DNA of 40,852 nt. It comes from Candidatus Dormiibacterota bacterium. GTDB lineage: Bacteria; Chloroflexota; Dormibacteria; Aeolococcales; Aeolococcaceae. Made by a program: the position numbers and the translations under genes. The notes under the pieces were generated by a model. It was not told where the DNA came from. It worked only from the letters and a program-made list of their open reading frames with translations, and ran no database searches. Positions 32,663 through 39,185 of this stretch are shown here, in pieces (position 1 is the stretch's first letter; each line of letters begins with the position of its first letter). The DNA lies in contig DASXNK010000113.1 of assembly GCA_036495095.1 (NCBI GenBank), forward strand, positions 1 through 40,852, read 5' to 3'.

Positions 32663-33007
32663 TCAGCGCGGGCTGGCGGCCGGGGAGGGGTCCGGGGTGA
32701 TCCCGGCGAGGCGGCACTGCGGCTGCACCAGCTGGGCGAGCCGGTCGCTGGCGGCGTACTCGGTGCGGCACCAGGTTCGGGCCTCGTCGCCGCAGCGGTG
32801 GAGCACGCCGCCGCCCATGGTGCTCGGCGCCAGCACGTTGACACAGCCGTTGGCCGACTCCCCGTAGCCGCCCCTGTGGGTCTCGGCCCAGGCGATCGTG
32901 CCCGCCGCCGACACCACCACGATCGCGGCGACCCCGCCGGCCACGCGCCGCTGGCGGCGCGTCCAGGGCGCCACTTCCCGGTAGGGGAGGCTGGGCATGG
33001 GCGCCAT
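32663..33007 (-). CDS. Hypothetical membrane-anchored protein with four conserved-looking cysteines
   Basis: A 114-residue protein: basic N-terminus, one transmembrane helix (about 22-40), then an exported domain with Cys55, Cys72, Cys80 and Cys98 (NGCVNVLAPST, RCGDEARTWC, PQCRLAG). Four cysteines in about 45 residues outside the membrane suggest two disulphides. A short Pro/Ser tail ends it. I cannot name the family. ATG 33007 is used; ATG 32998 is equally possible. It is followed on the minus strand by another small membrane protein. Confidence 0.6.
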   Translation of the reverse strand: MAPMPSLPYREVAPWTRRQRRVAGGVAAIVVVSAAGTIAWAETHRGGYGESANGCVNVLAPSTMGGGVLHRCGDEARTWCRTEYAASDRLAQLVQPQCRLAGITPDPSPAASPR

Positions 33008-33163
33008 GATGCAGCATCGAGCTGGAGGACGGGACCCACGAGGCGCTGGACGGAGCCGTGACCCACGCCGAGGCGCATGGCTCTTCGGGGCGGTCCCCAG
33101 CCCGCATACTCCGGCTGGTCAGGCGGCATCCGGACGAGGGAGCGAGCAGGGTTGAGGGAGCGG

Positions 33164-33364
33164 ATGGACCCGGCGGTCGAGGAGCGGATCCGCGCCCGGG
33201 CCTACGAGATCTGGGAGGAGGAGGGGCGCCCCGCCGGCCGGGACGTGGAGCACTGGATCCGGGCGGTGCTCGAGCTCGCCCGGGACGGCAACATCCGGCT
33301 GATGCCGGACGGCGTGCTCCAGACCGACGGCGTCCGCGACGACCCGCGGCGCGGCGGCAGCTGA
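33164..33364 (+). CDS. DUF2934-like small protein
   Basis: A 66-residue protein whose core RIRARAYEIWEEEGRPAGRD-x-EHWIRA (residues about 7-32) matches the short helical domain I know as DUF2934, of unknown function, widespread in proteobacteria and soil bacteria. The ATG at 33164 is chosen because GAGGGA lies a few bases upstream and the domain begins right after it; a longer frame from 33077 adds unlike sequence. A large hairpin follows the stop. Confidence 0.7.
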   Translation: MDPAVEERIRARAYEIWEEEGRPAGRDVEHWIRAVLELARDGNIRLMPDGVLQTDGVRDDPRRGGS

Positions 33365-33383
33365 GGCCGGGCCCGCCCGGATC

Positions 33384-33420
33384 GCCACGCGCGCACCCCC
33401 GAGCGGGGGACGCGCGTGGC
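33384..33420. terminator. Bidirectional terminator-like hairpin
   Basis: GCCACGCGCG (33384-33393) pairs perfectly with CGCGCGTGGC (33411-33420), with an inner CCCCC/GGGGG stem and a GAGC loop. It lies between the convergent DUF2934 gene (ends 33364) and the sigma factor gene (ends 33440). No T-tract is present on either side. Confidence 0.6.
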
Positions 33421-33439
33421 GTCGGTGGACCGGCGCTGG

Positions 33440-34408
33440 TCAGCTGGCCAGCCGGTCGGGCACCTGCGGGTCGAGGGTGGCGGCGTAGCGCAGCCTGCAG
33501 CGCGCGCAGACGCCGAGGTGGGTGGTGACCCGGCGCAGCTGATGCGGGCGCATCGCCGCTGGGTCCTCCAGCAGGTGTGCGGTGGTCCGGCAGGCGGCGA
33601 TTCCCGGCTGCGCACCCTCGAGGCGGAGGAATTCCGCCTTGAAGCGCTCCCGGGCGCGGTGGAGCAGGGTCTCGACCGCGCTGGTGCTGGTGCCCAGCCG
33701 GTCGGCGATCACGTGGTAGGGCATGCCGTGCAGCTCGCGGAGCGCGAGCACGGTGCGCTGCCGCGGCGGCAGCGTCGCGGCCACGTCCCAGACCAGGTTG
33801 CGGGTGCGCTGCAGCTCCTGGGCGGTCTCGGGCTGGCGGGTGCGGTCGCCGTCCGCCACCGACATCATCGCCAGCTCGGTCACGTCGCTGGCGGGCTCGA
33901 AGAGGCGCTTGCGCCGCCCCCTGCGGCGGAGCTCGTCATGGCAGAGGTTGACCGCGATCCGCTGGATCCACGACGAGACCCGGTAGCTCTCGTCGATCCG
34001 GTCGATGGTGCGCACGAACTGGAGGAAGGTGTCCTGGACGGTGTCCTCGGCCGCCTCCTCGGGCAGGTAGCGCAGGCACAGGTTGCGGATGCGGTCCCGG
34101 TACCGGCTGAAGAAGACCTCGAAGGCGCGCACGTCGCCGTTCCGGTAGGCGCGGATCAGGCTCATGTCGTCGTCGTCGGCCTGCGGCGCCGGTGGCACCG
34201 GCCGTGCCGGCGCGGCGCCCGGCGGCGGTGGCGGCAGCGTCACCACCCTCGGCACCGGTGTCCTGGTGGCGCGGGGCCGGCGTGCGACCGGCCGCGACAC
34301 GGTGTCCGCCGCCGGTTCCCCGGCGGCGCTCGCGGTGCGCCGGCGAGCCGGCGCGGGCGTGGTGAGGACGTGGATCACGCCACTCACCATCGGGCTCTCC
34401 CCGATCAT
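33440..34408 (-). CDS. ECF-like RNA polymerase sigma factor with C-terminal zinc-finger-like tail
   Basis: A 322-residue protein. Residues 1-80 are a disordered Pro/Ala/Arg-rich extension ending in an Asp run. Sigma region 2 (about 82-160) has FEVFFSRYRDRIRNLCLRYL, EDTVQDTFLQF and the -10-recognising SSWIQRIAVNLCHDELRRR. Region 4 (about 205-258) has LPPRQRTVLALRELHGMPY and STSAVETLLHRARERFK. The tail carries Cys273 and then His297-x3-Cys301-x2-Cys304, the zinc-ligand spacing of ZAS anti-sigma factors. The start is ATG 34408, supported by the strong site CAGGGAGGGGAGAG directly upstream; the longer open frame to 34603 is ignored. No separate anti-sigma gene is adjacent, so the tail may regulate in cis. 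Confidence 0.88.
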   Translation of the reverse strand: MIGESPMVSGVIHVLTTPAPARRRTASAAGEPAADTVSRPVARRPRATRTPVPRVVTLPPPPPGAAPARPVPPAPQADDDDMSLIRAYRNGDVRAFEVFFSRYRDRIRNLCLRYLPEEAAEDTVQDTFLQFVRTIDRIDESYRVSSWIQRIAVNLCHDELRRRGRRKRLFEPASDVTELAMMSVADGDRTRQPETAQELQRTRNLVWDVAATLPPRQRTVLALRELHGMPYHVIADRLGTSTSAVETLLHRARERFKAEFLRLEGAQPGIAACRTTAHLLEDPAAMRPHQLRRVTTHLGVCARCRLRYAATLDPQVPDRLAS

Positions 34409-34471
34409 CTCTCTCCCCTCCCTGTTGCTCCGCGTCCCCGGCAGTACCTCGCCGTGACGCGCGCATAGAGA

Positions 34472-34500
34472 AGAGTACGACGACGCGTTCGACCTGTCTA
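34472..34500 (-). promoter_or_regulatory. Candidate sigma-70 type promoter of the sigma factor gene
   Basis: On the minus strand TAGACA (34500-34495), a 17-base spacer and TACTCT (34477-34472). The -35 matches TTGACA at 5 of 6 positions and the -10 keeps the key T, A and final T. It would leave a leader of about 60 bases with the strong ribosome site before ATG 34408. Confidence 0.45.
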
Positions 34501-34653
34501 CTGGGTTGTGCCGTTTCGGTGCAATCTTGGTCCTCGAGGCTCTCCGGCGAGGCTCGGCTCGGGCGGACCGCAAGCACCCGAGCGATTGACGCGTTTCCAG
34601 CACGTGGCCTGCCTCGACCGTCCGTTCACCACCTTCCCCCGGGGGCCGCGCTC

Positions 34654-35361
34654 GTGACCAGCCGCGGGTCCTCCGGCTTCGGCGACCGCCCGCTCTCGGA
34701 CGATCAGCTCCGCGAGGCCCTCGCCGCGTCGCTGGGCGTCGACGCCTCCGGACTTGCCCTGCTCAGCGGCCGCGAGGCGGCCACCGGGCTGGCCCGGCTG
34801 CGCGCCCTCCAGGACCGGGTGCGCGTCCTCGACGAGCAGGCCTCGACCGACGAGCTCACCGGGGTGCTCCGCCGCGGCGCCGGTATGGCCGCCCTCGAGC
34901 GCGAGATCGATCGGGCGCGCCGCTCCGAGGCCAGGCTGGTGGTCGCCTTCCTCGACGTCGACGGGCTGAAGCTGGTCAACGACCAGCACGGCCACGCCGC
35001 CGGCGACCGGCTGCTCTGCGACGTCGCCCTGGTGCTCCGCAGCCGGCTGCGCTCCTACGACCTGGTGATGCGCTGGGGCGGCGACGAGTTCGTCTGCGCC
35101 CTCTTCGGGGCCCAGACCCAGGGCGCCGAGCACCGCCTCGAGGCGGTGGCCGCGGGGATCGAGGCGGCCACCGGGGGACGGACGGTGAGCTGGGGGCTGG
35201 TGGCCCTCGAGGCCGCCGACACCGCCGCCACGATCGTCGGCCGCGCCGACGTCGCCCTCTACGAGCGGCGCCGCGCCGTGCTCCCGATGCCGGCCGCGGA
35301 CGAGCCCGGGGTGGTGGAGGCGAACGGGGCTGCGGACCGCGACGTGGCTGGGGCACCATGA
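34654..35361 (+). CDS. GGDEF-domain diguanylate cyclase
   Basis: A 235-residue protein from GTG 34654 (a longer frame opens at 34519 but the added part looks non-coding). A helical N-terminal stretch leads into a GGDEF domain (about 65-215): DELTGVLRR, FLDVDGLKLVNDQHGH, and active-site GGDEF at 142-146. RSYD five residues before it is a product-inhibition site. All active-site residues are present, so it should make c-di-GMP from GTP. It has no membrane segment or known sensor domain. It is divergent from the sigma factor gene and followed after 4 bases by the nitrobindin-like gene, with a PlsC gene beyond, forming a tight three-gene unit. Confidence 0.88.
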   Translation: MTSRGSSGFGDRPLSDDQLREALAASLGVDASGLALLSGREAATGLARLRALQDRVRVLDEQASTDELTGVLRRGAGMAALEREIDRARRSEARLVVAFLDVDGLKLVNDQHGHAAGDRLLCDVALVLRSRLRSYDLVMRWGGDEFVCALFGAQTQGAEHRLEAVAAGIEAATGGRTVSWGLVALEAADTAATIVGRADVALYERRRAVLPMPAADEPGVVEANGAADRDVAGAP

Positions 35362-35365
35362 CGGT

Positions 35366-35860
35366 GTGACCGCCCCGGCCCTCCACCCCGACCTCGCCCC
35401 GCTGGCGATGCTCCTCGGCGAGTGGCGGGGAGAGGGGAGGGGACAGTGGGGCCAGGGAGCACCCTTCGCGTACCGGGAGGAGGTGGTCTTCCGGCACAGC
35501 GGCAAGCCGGTCCTCGCCTACACCCAGCGCACCGTGGCGCTCGACGACGGCCGCCCCCTCCACGCCGAGATGGGCTACTGGCGTCCCGCCCCGGGCGGGG
35601 CGGTGGAGGTGACCATGGCCCACCCCACCGGCTTCGCCGAGATCGAGCTCGGCACCGTCGAGGGCGGACGGCTGCGGCTGGCCACCGCCTCCGTCGAGCG
35701 CACCCCCACCGCCAGGACGGTCACCCGGCTGGAGCGCGACCTCGAGGTCGACGGCGACTCCCTCCACTACGTGGTGCGGATGGCCACCGACGGCGGCGGC
35801 GCCGTCTGGCACCTGGAGGCGACGCTGCACCGTGCCCCCGCCACCGGCGAGGGCCGGTGA
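35366..35860 (+). CDS. Nitrobindin-like heme-binding beta-barrel protein
   Basis: A 164-residue protein, the usual size for nitrobindin (THAP4-like/FABP-like family), which binds ferric haem and can isomerise peroxynitrite to nitrate. The N-terminal LAPLAMLLGEWRGEGRG is the G-x-W-x-G-x-G-x-G family motif. EVVFRHSGKPVLAYTQRT, HAEMGYWRP, VEVTMAHPTGFAE and ERTPTARTVT match the order of conserved strands. A C-terminal WHLEATLHR holds His149 and His155, one of which should be the axial haem ligand. The start is GTG 35366, four bases after the diguanylate cyclase stop, and a GTGA overlap leads to the acyltransferase, so all three genes are likely coupled. Confidence 0.85.
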   Translation: MTAPALHPDLAPLAMLLGEWRGEGRGQWGQGAPFAYREEVVFRHSGKPVLAYTQRTVALDDGRPLHAEMGYWRPAPGGAVEVTMAHPTGFAEIELGTVEGGRLRLATASVERTPTARTVTRLERDLEVDGDSLHYVVRMATDGGGAVWHLEATLHRAPATGEGR

Positions 35861-36636
35861 CCACCGCCGCCGGCGGCCCCGAGGCGCCCCCCGCGGAGCG
35901 TGAGGCGCGGCGCGCGCAGCCCGTCCCGGCGGGCTTCCCGAGCCACTTCCCGGTGCGCGACGACGGCCGGCGGGCCTTCCGCTACACGGTCGTGGCCAAC
36001 GCCGCCCGGCTCGGGGTGCGGCTCGCGCTCGGCCGCCACCTCCGCGTGCTCGGGCTCGAGAACCTCCCCGAGAAGGGCCCGCTGATCATCGCCAGCAATC
36101 ACCTCAGCGCCCTCGACACCCTGATCGTCGGGGGCAACACCCCGGGCGCCAACTACGCCATGGCCAAGCGCGAGCTCTTCGGCAGGCGCCCGATCGCCTG
36201 GATGTGGGGCGGCTGCAACGTCTTCCCCGTCGACCGCCACACCGCCGACCGCTGGGCGCTGCGCACCTCCATCGAGGCGCTCGAGCGCGGCGGCCGGCTG
36301 ATCCTCTGGGTGGAGGGAACCCGGGTCGAGGCTCCGGGGATGCAGCCCGCCGAGCCGGGGGTGGGATTCCTGCTCCGCCGGGTGCCGTGCGACGTGGTCC
36401 CGGTGGCGGTGTGGGGCAGCGAGAAGGCCCTGGTCAAGGGCCGCAAGCTGCCCCGCCGGGTGCCGGTCACCCTCCAGTACGGCAGGCCGTTCACCCCCGA
36501 CCTCTCCGGTCCCCGTCGCGACCACCAGGGCGTCGCCGACCAGGTCGGGGCGCACATCGCCGCGCTCCTCCCCCCCGAGTACCGGGGGGTGTACGCCGAG
36601 GCCGCGGCCGCCCTCCTCGACCCCCCCGAGGGCTGA
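35857..36636 (+). CDS. Lysophospholipid acyltransferase family protein (PlsC-like)
   Basis: A 259-residue member of the PlsC superfamily, which moves acyl groups onto glycerolipids at the membrane. The catalytic H-x4-D motif is NHLSALD, and the second block GGCNVFPVDR and third block VEGTR (glycerol-phosphate binding) are present, as is VPVAVWGSEK. No clear transmembrane helix is seen, as is common for peripheral PlsC proteins. The start is the GTG overlapping the nitrobindin stop; the frame upstream of it is a shadow. A TATGCT box and a near-perfect ribosome site after its stop start a new unit. Confidence 0.9.
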   Translation: MTTAAGGPEAPPAEREARRAQPVPAGFPSHFPVRDDGRRAFRYTVVANAARLGVRLALGRHLRVLGLENLPEKGPLIIASNHLSALDTLIVGGNTPGANYAMAKRELFGRRPIAWMWGGCNVFPVDRHTADRWALRTSIEALERGGRLILWVEGTRVEAPGMQPAEPGVGFLLRRVPCDVVPVAVWGSEKALVKGRKLPRRVPVTLQYGRPFTPDLSGPRRDHQGVADQVGAHIAALLPPEYRGVYAEAAAALLDPPEG

Positions 36637-36695
36637 GCCGCAGCCCGATGCCCTGCGGCGTATGCTGGGTGCCGGTCCGCCTCAGGAGGTGATCG

Positions 36696-38012
36696 ATGCC
36701 CCACCCTCCCCGCGACGAGGTGGTCTGCGTCGTCGGTGCCGGCTACGTCGGACTGGTCACCGGGGTCTGCCTCGCCGAGTCGGGGCGCACCGTCCACCTG
36801 GTCGAGATCGAGCCGCGCCGGCTGGAGCGGCTGAGCGCCGGCCGCTGCCCGATCCACGAGCCGGGGCTCGAGGAGATGCTCCAGCGGCTCCTCGCGGCGG
36901 GACGGCTCCACGTCACCGGGGACATCGCCGTCGGGGCGCGCGACGCCGGGGTGGTGATGATCGCGGTGGGCACGCCCCCGGCCGAGGACGGCGAGGCCGA
37001 CCTCTCCCAGGTGCACGAGGCCGTCGCCAGCGCCGCCGCCAACGCCGCCCGCGGCGCGGTGATCGCGGTGAAGTCGACGATCCCGCCGGGGACGACGGCG
37101 AGCATGGTCTCCTCCCGCCTCGCCCCGGGCTTCCCGCTGGTGTCGTGCCCCGAGTTCCTCCGCGAGGGCTCGGCGATCCATGACTTCAACCACCCCACCC
37201 GCATCGTCGTCGGCGGCGACGACCGTGCCGCCTGCGAGCGGGTCGCCGCCCTCTTCGGGCACCTCGAGGCTCCGGTGATCATCACCGACTCGACCAGCTC
37301 GGAGATGGTGAAGTACGGCACCAACACCTTCCTCGCGCTGAAGATCTCCTTCATCAACGAGATCGCCCACCTCTGCGAGCTGACCGGCGCCGAGGTCGGG
37401 GCGGTGGCCGACGGCATGGGCCTCGACCCCCGGGTGGGCCGTGCCTTCCTCGACGCCGGGCTGGGCTTCGGGGGCTCCTGCTTCCCCAAGGACGTCCGCG
37501 CCCTGGAGGCGGCCGCGGCCGAGCACGGCCACAGCTTCTGGATGCTGAAGTCGGCGATCGAGGTCAACCTGATGCAGCGCCGCCGCTTCGTCGCCAAGGT
37601 GCGCGAGGCGCTGGGCGGCAGCGTCGACGGCCGGCGCCTGGCGGTGCTCGGCCTCGCCTTCAAGCCGGGCACCGACGACCTCCGCCAGGCGCCCGCCCTC
37701 GACGTCATCCGCCATCTCGAGCGGATGGGGGCGGCGGTCACCGCCACCGACCCCGCCGCCCTCGAGGGCGCCGCCCCGCTGCTCCCCGACACCACCCTGG
37801 TGGCCGACGCCTACGACTGCGTGCGCGGCGCCGACGCGGTGGTGCTGGTCACCGAGTGGCCCAGCTTCCGCCAGCTCGACTGGCGGCGGGTGGCGGCCAG
37901 CGTCGCCGGGCGGGTCGTGGTCGACGGCCGCAACTGCCTCGACGCCCCCCTGCTCACCGGCCTCGGCTTCGCCTACCACAGCGTCGGCCGGCGGGCGCTC
38001 CTGCCCGACTAG
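36696..38012 (+). CDS. ugd: UDP-glucose 6-dehydrogenase (UDP-sugar dehydrogenase family)
   Basis: A 438-residue enzyme oxidising UDP-glucose to UDP-glucuronate with two NAD+, feeding capsule and cell-surface polymer synthesis. The N-terminal Rossmann motif is VVGAGYVGLVTGVCLAE (about 12-28), followed by VGTPP and STIPPGT. SCPEFLREG and the central KYGTNTFLALKISFINE precede the catalytic Cys262 in GFGGSCFPKD. LGLAFKPGTDDLRQAP begins the C-terminal UDP-binding domain. UDP-ManNAc dehydrogenase-type use cannot be ruled out by eye, but the KI-x-FINE pattern favours the glucose enzyme. AGGAGGTGATC just before the ATG is an almost complete anti-16S match, implying strong translation. TATGCT at 36661 could be its -10. 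Confidence 0.92.
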   Translation: MPHPPRDEVVCVVGAGYVGLVTGVCLAESGRTVHLVEIEPRRLERLSAGRCPIHEPGLEEMLQRLLAAGRLHVTGDIAVGARDAGVVMIAVGTPPAEDGEADLSQVHEAVASAAANAARGAVIAVKSTIPPGTTASMVSSRLAPGFPLVSCPEFLREGSAIHDFNHPTRIVVGGDDRAACERVAALFGHLEAPVIITDSTSSEMVKYGTNTFLALKISFINEIAHLCELTGAEVGAVADGMGLDPRVGRAFLDAGLGFGGSCFPKDVRALEAAAAEHGHSFWMLKSAIEVNLMQRRRFVAKVREALGGSVDGRRLAVLGLAFKPGTDDLRQAPALDVIRHLERMGAAVTATDPAALEGAAPLLPDTTLVADAYDCVRGADAVVLVTEWPSFRQLDWRRVAASVAGRVVVDGRNCLDAPLLTGLGFAYHSVGRRALLPD

Positions 38013-38018
38013 CGACGC

Positions 38019-38426
38019 CTACGCGAGGGTCCGACGCGCGGCCACCAGGGCGACCAGGGTCGGGGTCGCCGAGACGAGCACCACGGCGAGGCCGCGCCGG
38101 CTGAGGCCGCCGGAGCGGTACATCGCGGCGGTGAGGGCGAGGTCACCGGCCTGCATCACCGCGAGCAGGTCGAGCCAGCGCACGTCCACTTTCGGCTCGG
38201 CGGCCACCCGCAGCAGCCCGGCGCAGAGCACCAGGTCGCGGCAGCCGAAGAGCCGGGCCATGAACGCCACCCCGCGGCCCTCGGCCTCGAGCCCGACGGC
38301 GCTCAGGCCCAGCCGCGGGATCGCCATGCTGCCGGCGCCGACCACCATCCCGGCGGCTCCCACGAGGCGGACCACCGCGCGGGCCCGGCCGGGGTCGAGC
38401 CGTGGCAGCCGGGGCAGCCGTGGCAC
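38019..38426 (-). CDS. Small multi-pass membrane protein, hypothetical
   Basis: A 135-residue protein with three or four hydrophobic segments, including VVRLVGAAGMVVGAGSMAI, FMARLFGCRDLVLCAGLL and GLAVVLVSATPTLVALVA. The ARLFGCRDLVLCAGLL part recalls small integral membrane proteins of DUF4267 type, but I am not sure. GTG 38426 is chosen because AAGGAG lies about 11 bases upstream and it begins two bases after the stop of the preceding minus-strand gene; GTG 38459 is an alternative that would overlap that gene. It ends 6 bases from the end of ugd (convergent). Confidence 0.65.
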   Translation of the reverse strand: MPRLPRLPRLDPGRARAVVRLVGAAGMVVGAGSMAIPRLGLSAVGLEAEGRGVAFMARLFGCRDLVLCAGLLRVAAEPKVDVRWLDLLAVMQAGDLALTAAMYRSGGLSRRGLAVVLVSATPTLVALVAARRTLA

Positions 38427-38427
38427 C

Positions 38428-39039
38428 CTACGAGCTCTCCTTGCGGGTGGTGCGGTCACGCTCCTCGGCGGCCGCGGCCTCCTCCCGCTGCTTCTCCTTC
38501 TCCCGCGCCGCCCGCCCCGCCTTGGCCTCCTCGTCGGTGCTCTCGAGGCAGACGAAGGCGACCACCTCCTTGGTGTCGGAGGCGCGGTCGAAGCGGATGA
38601 TCGCGGTCTGGCTGAGCACCGTCTCCACCCGCCCCTCGGAGCCCACCGGGTAGTCGCCGATCGGCGTGCCGGTGCGCGGCCGGGTGTTCTGGATCAGCCG
38701 CACCCGCTCGCCGATGTTGAACGGCGGCTCCGGCTCCTCCTTGGCGCTGGGTGGCCGGCCCGGCGAGGGCCGGGCCGCGGGCCGCGCCGGCGCCGGCTTG
38801 GCGACCACGGCGACGACGTCGTCCTCGTCGATGTCCGCGGGAAGGTCGTCGTCGTCGGCGACGACGATCCCGACCTCGGCGTCGTCGGTGTCGTCATCGG
38901 CCGCGGCGACCTCGATGTCGGGGTCGTCGATCTCGGGCTCCGCCGCCTCGGCATCGTCCTCGGTCGCCTCGGCGCGAGGCGCCCGGGCGTCGTCGGGCTT
39001 GTCGGAAGTGCCCGTTGCGGGCTTGCGGCGTGTGGGCAT
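38428..39039 (-). CDS. Hypothetical protein with acidic N-terminus, small beta-barrel and coiled-coil tail
   Basis: A 203-residue protein I do not recognise. Residues 20-80 are extremely rich in Asp/Glu/Ala (several Asp runs), and 81-106 are Pro/Ala-rich. Residues 107-166 look like a compact SH3/KOW-like barrel (FNIGERVRLI, GDYPVGSEGRVETVL, QTAIIRFDRA). Residues 167-203 form a charged Glu/Arg/Lys helix (EAKAGRAAREKEKQREEAA). The layout (disordered acid arm, small RNA- or protein-binding barrel, basic helix) suggests an adaptor, but that is inference. It is followed directly by a small membrane protein and is divergent from a glycosyltransferase. Confidence 0.65.
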   Translation of the reverse strand: MPTRRKPATGTSDKPDDARAPRAEATEDDAEAAEPEIDDPDIEVAAADDDTDDAEVGIVVADDDDLPADIDEDDVVAVVAKPAPARPAARPSPGRPPSAKEEPEPPFNIGERVRLIQNTRPRTGTPIGDYPVGSEGRVETVLSQTAIIRFDRASDTKEVVAFVCLESTDEEAKAGRAAREKEKQREEAAAAEERDRTTRKESS

Positions 39040-39172
39040 GTGCAGGCTGTGGGGCTCGCGAGAATCAGTGGCGCCGATGCGGCAGGCTGGGGGAGGGGAC
39101 CCGAGTGCCGGAGCATACGGGATGGGGGGGCCAGCACGGCCGTCCGCGGCCGTCCCCCGGCGGCCACGCCCC

Positions 39173-39178
39173 TAGAAT
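39173..39178 (+). promoter_or_regulatory. -10 box (TAGAAT) of a probable leaderless promoter
   Basis: TAGAAT ends 7 bases before the glycosyltransferase ATG at 39186, with no ribosome site between. The spacing is identical to that at 795 and 40791. Confidence 0.5.
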
Positions 39179-39185
39179 CCCACCG

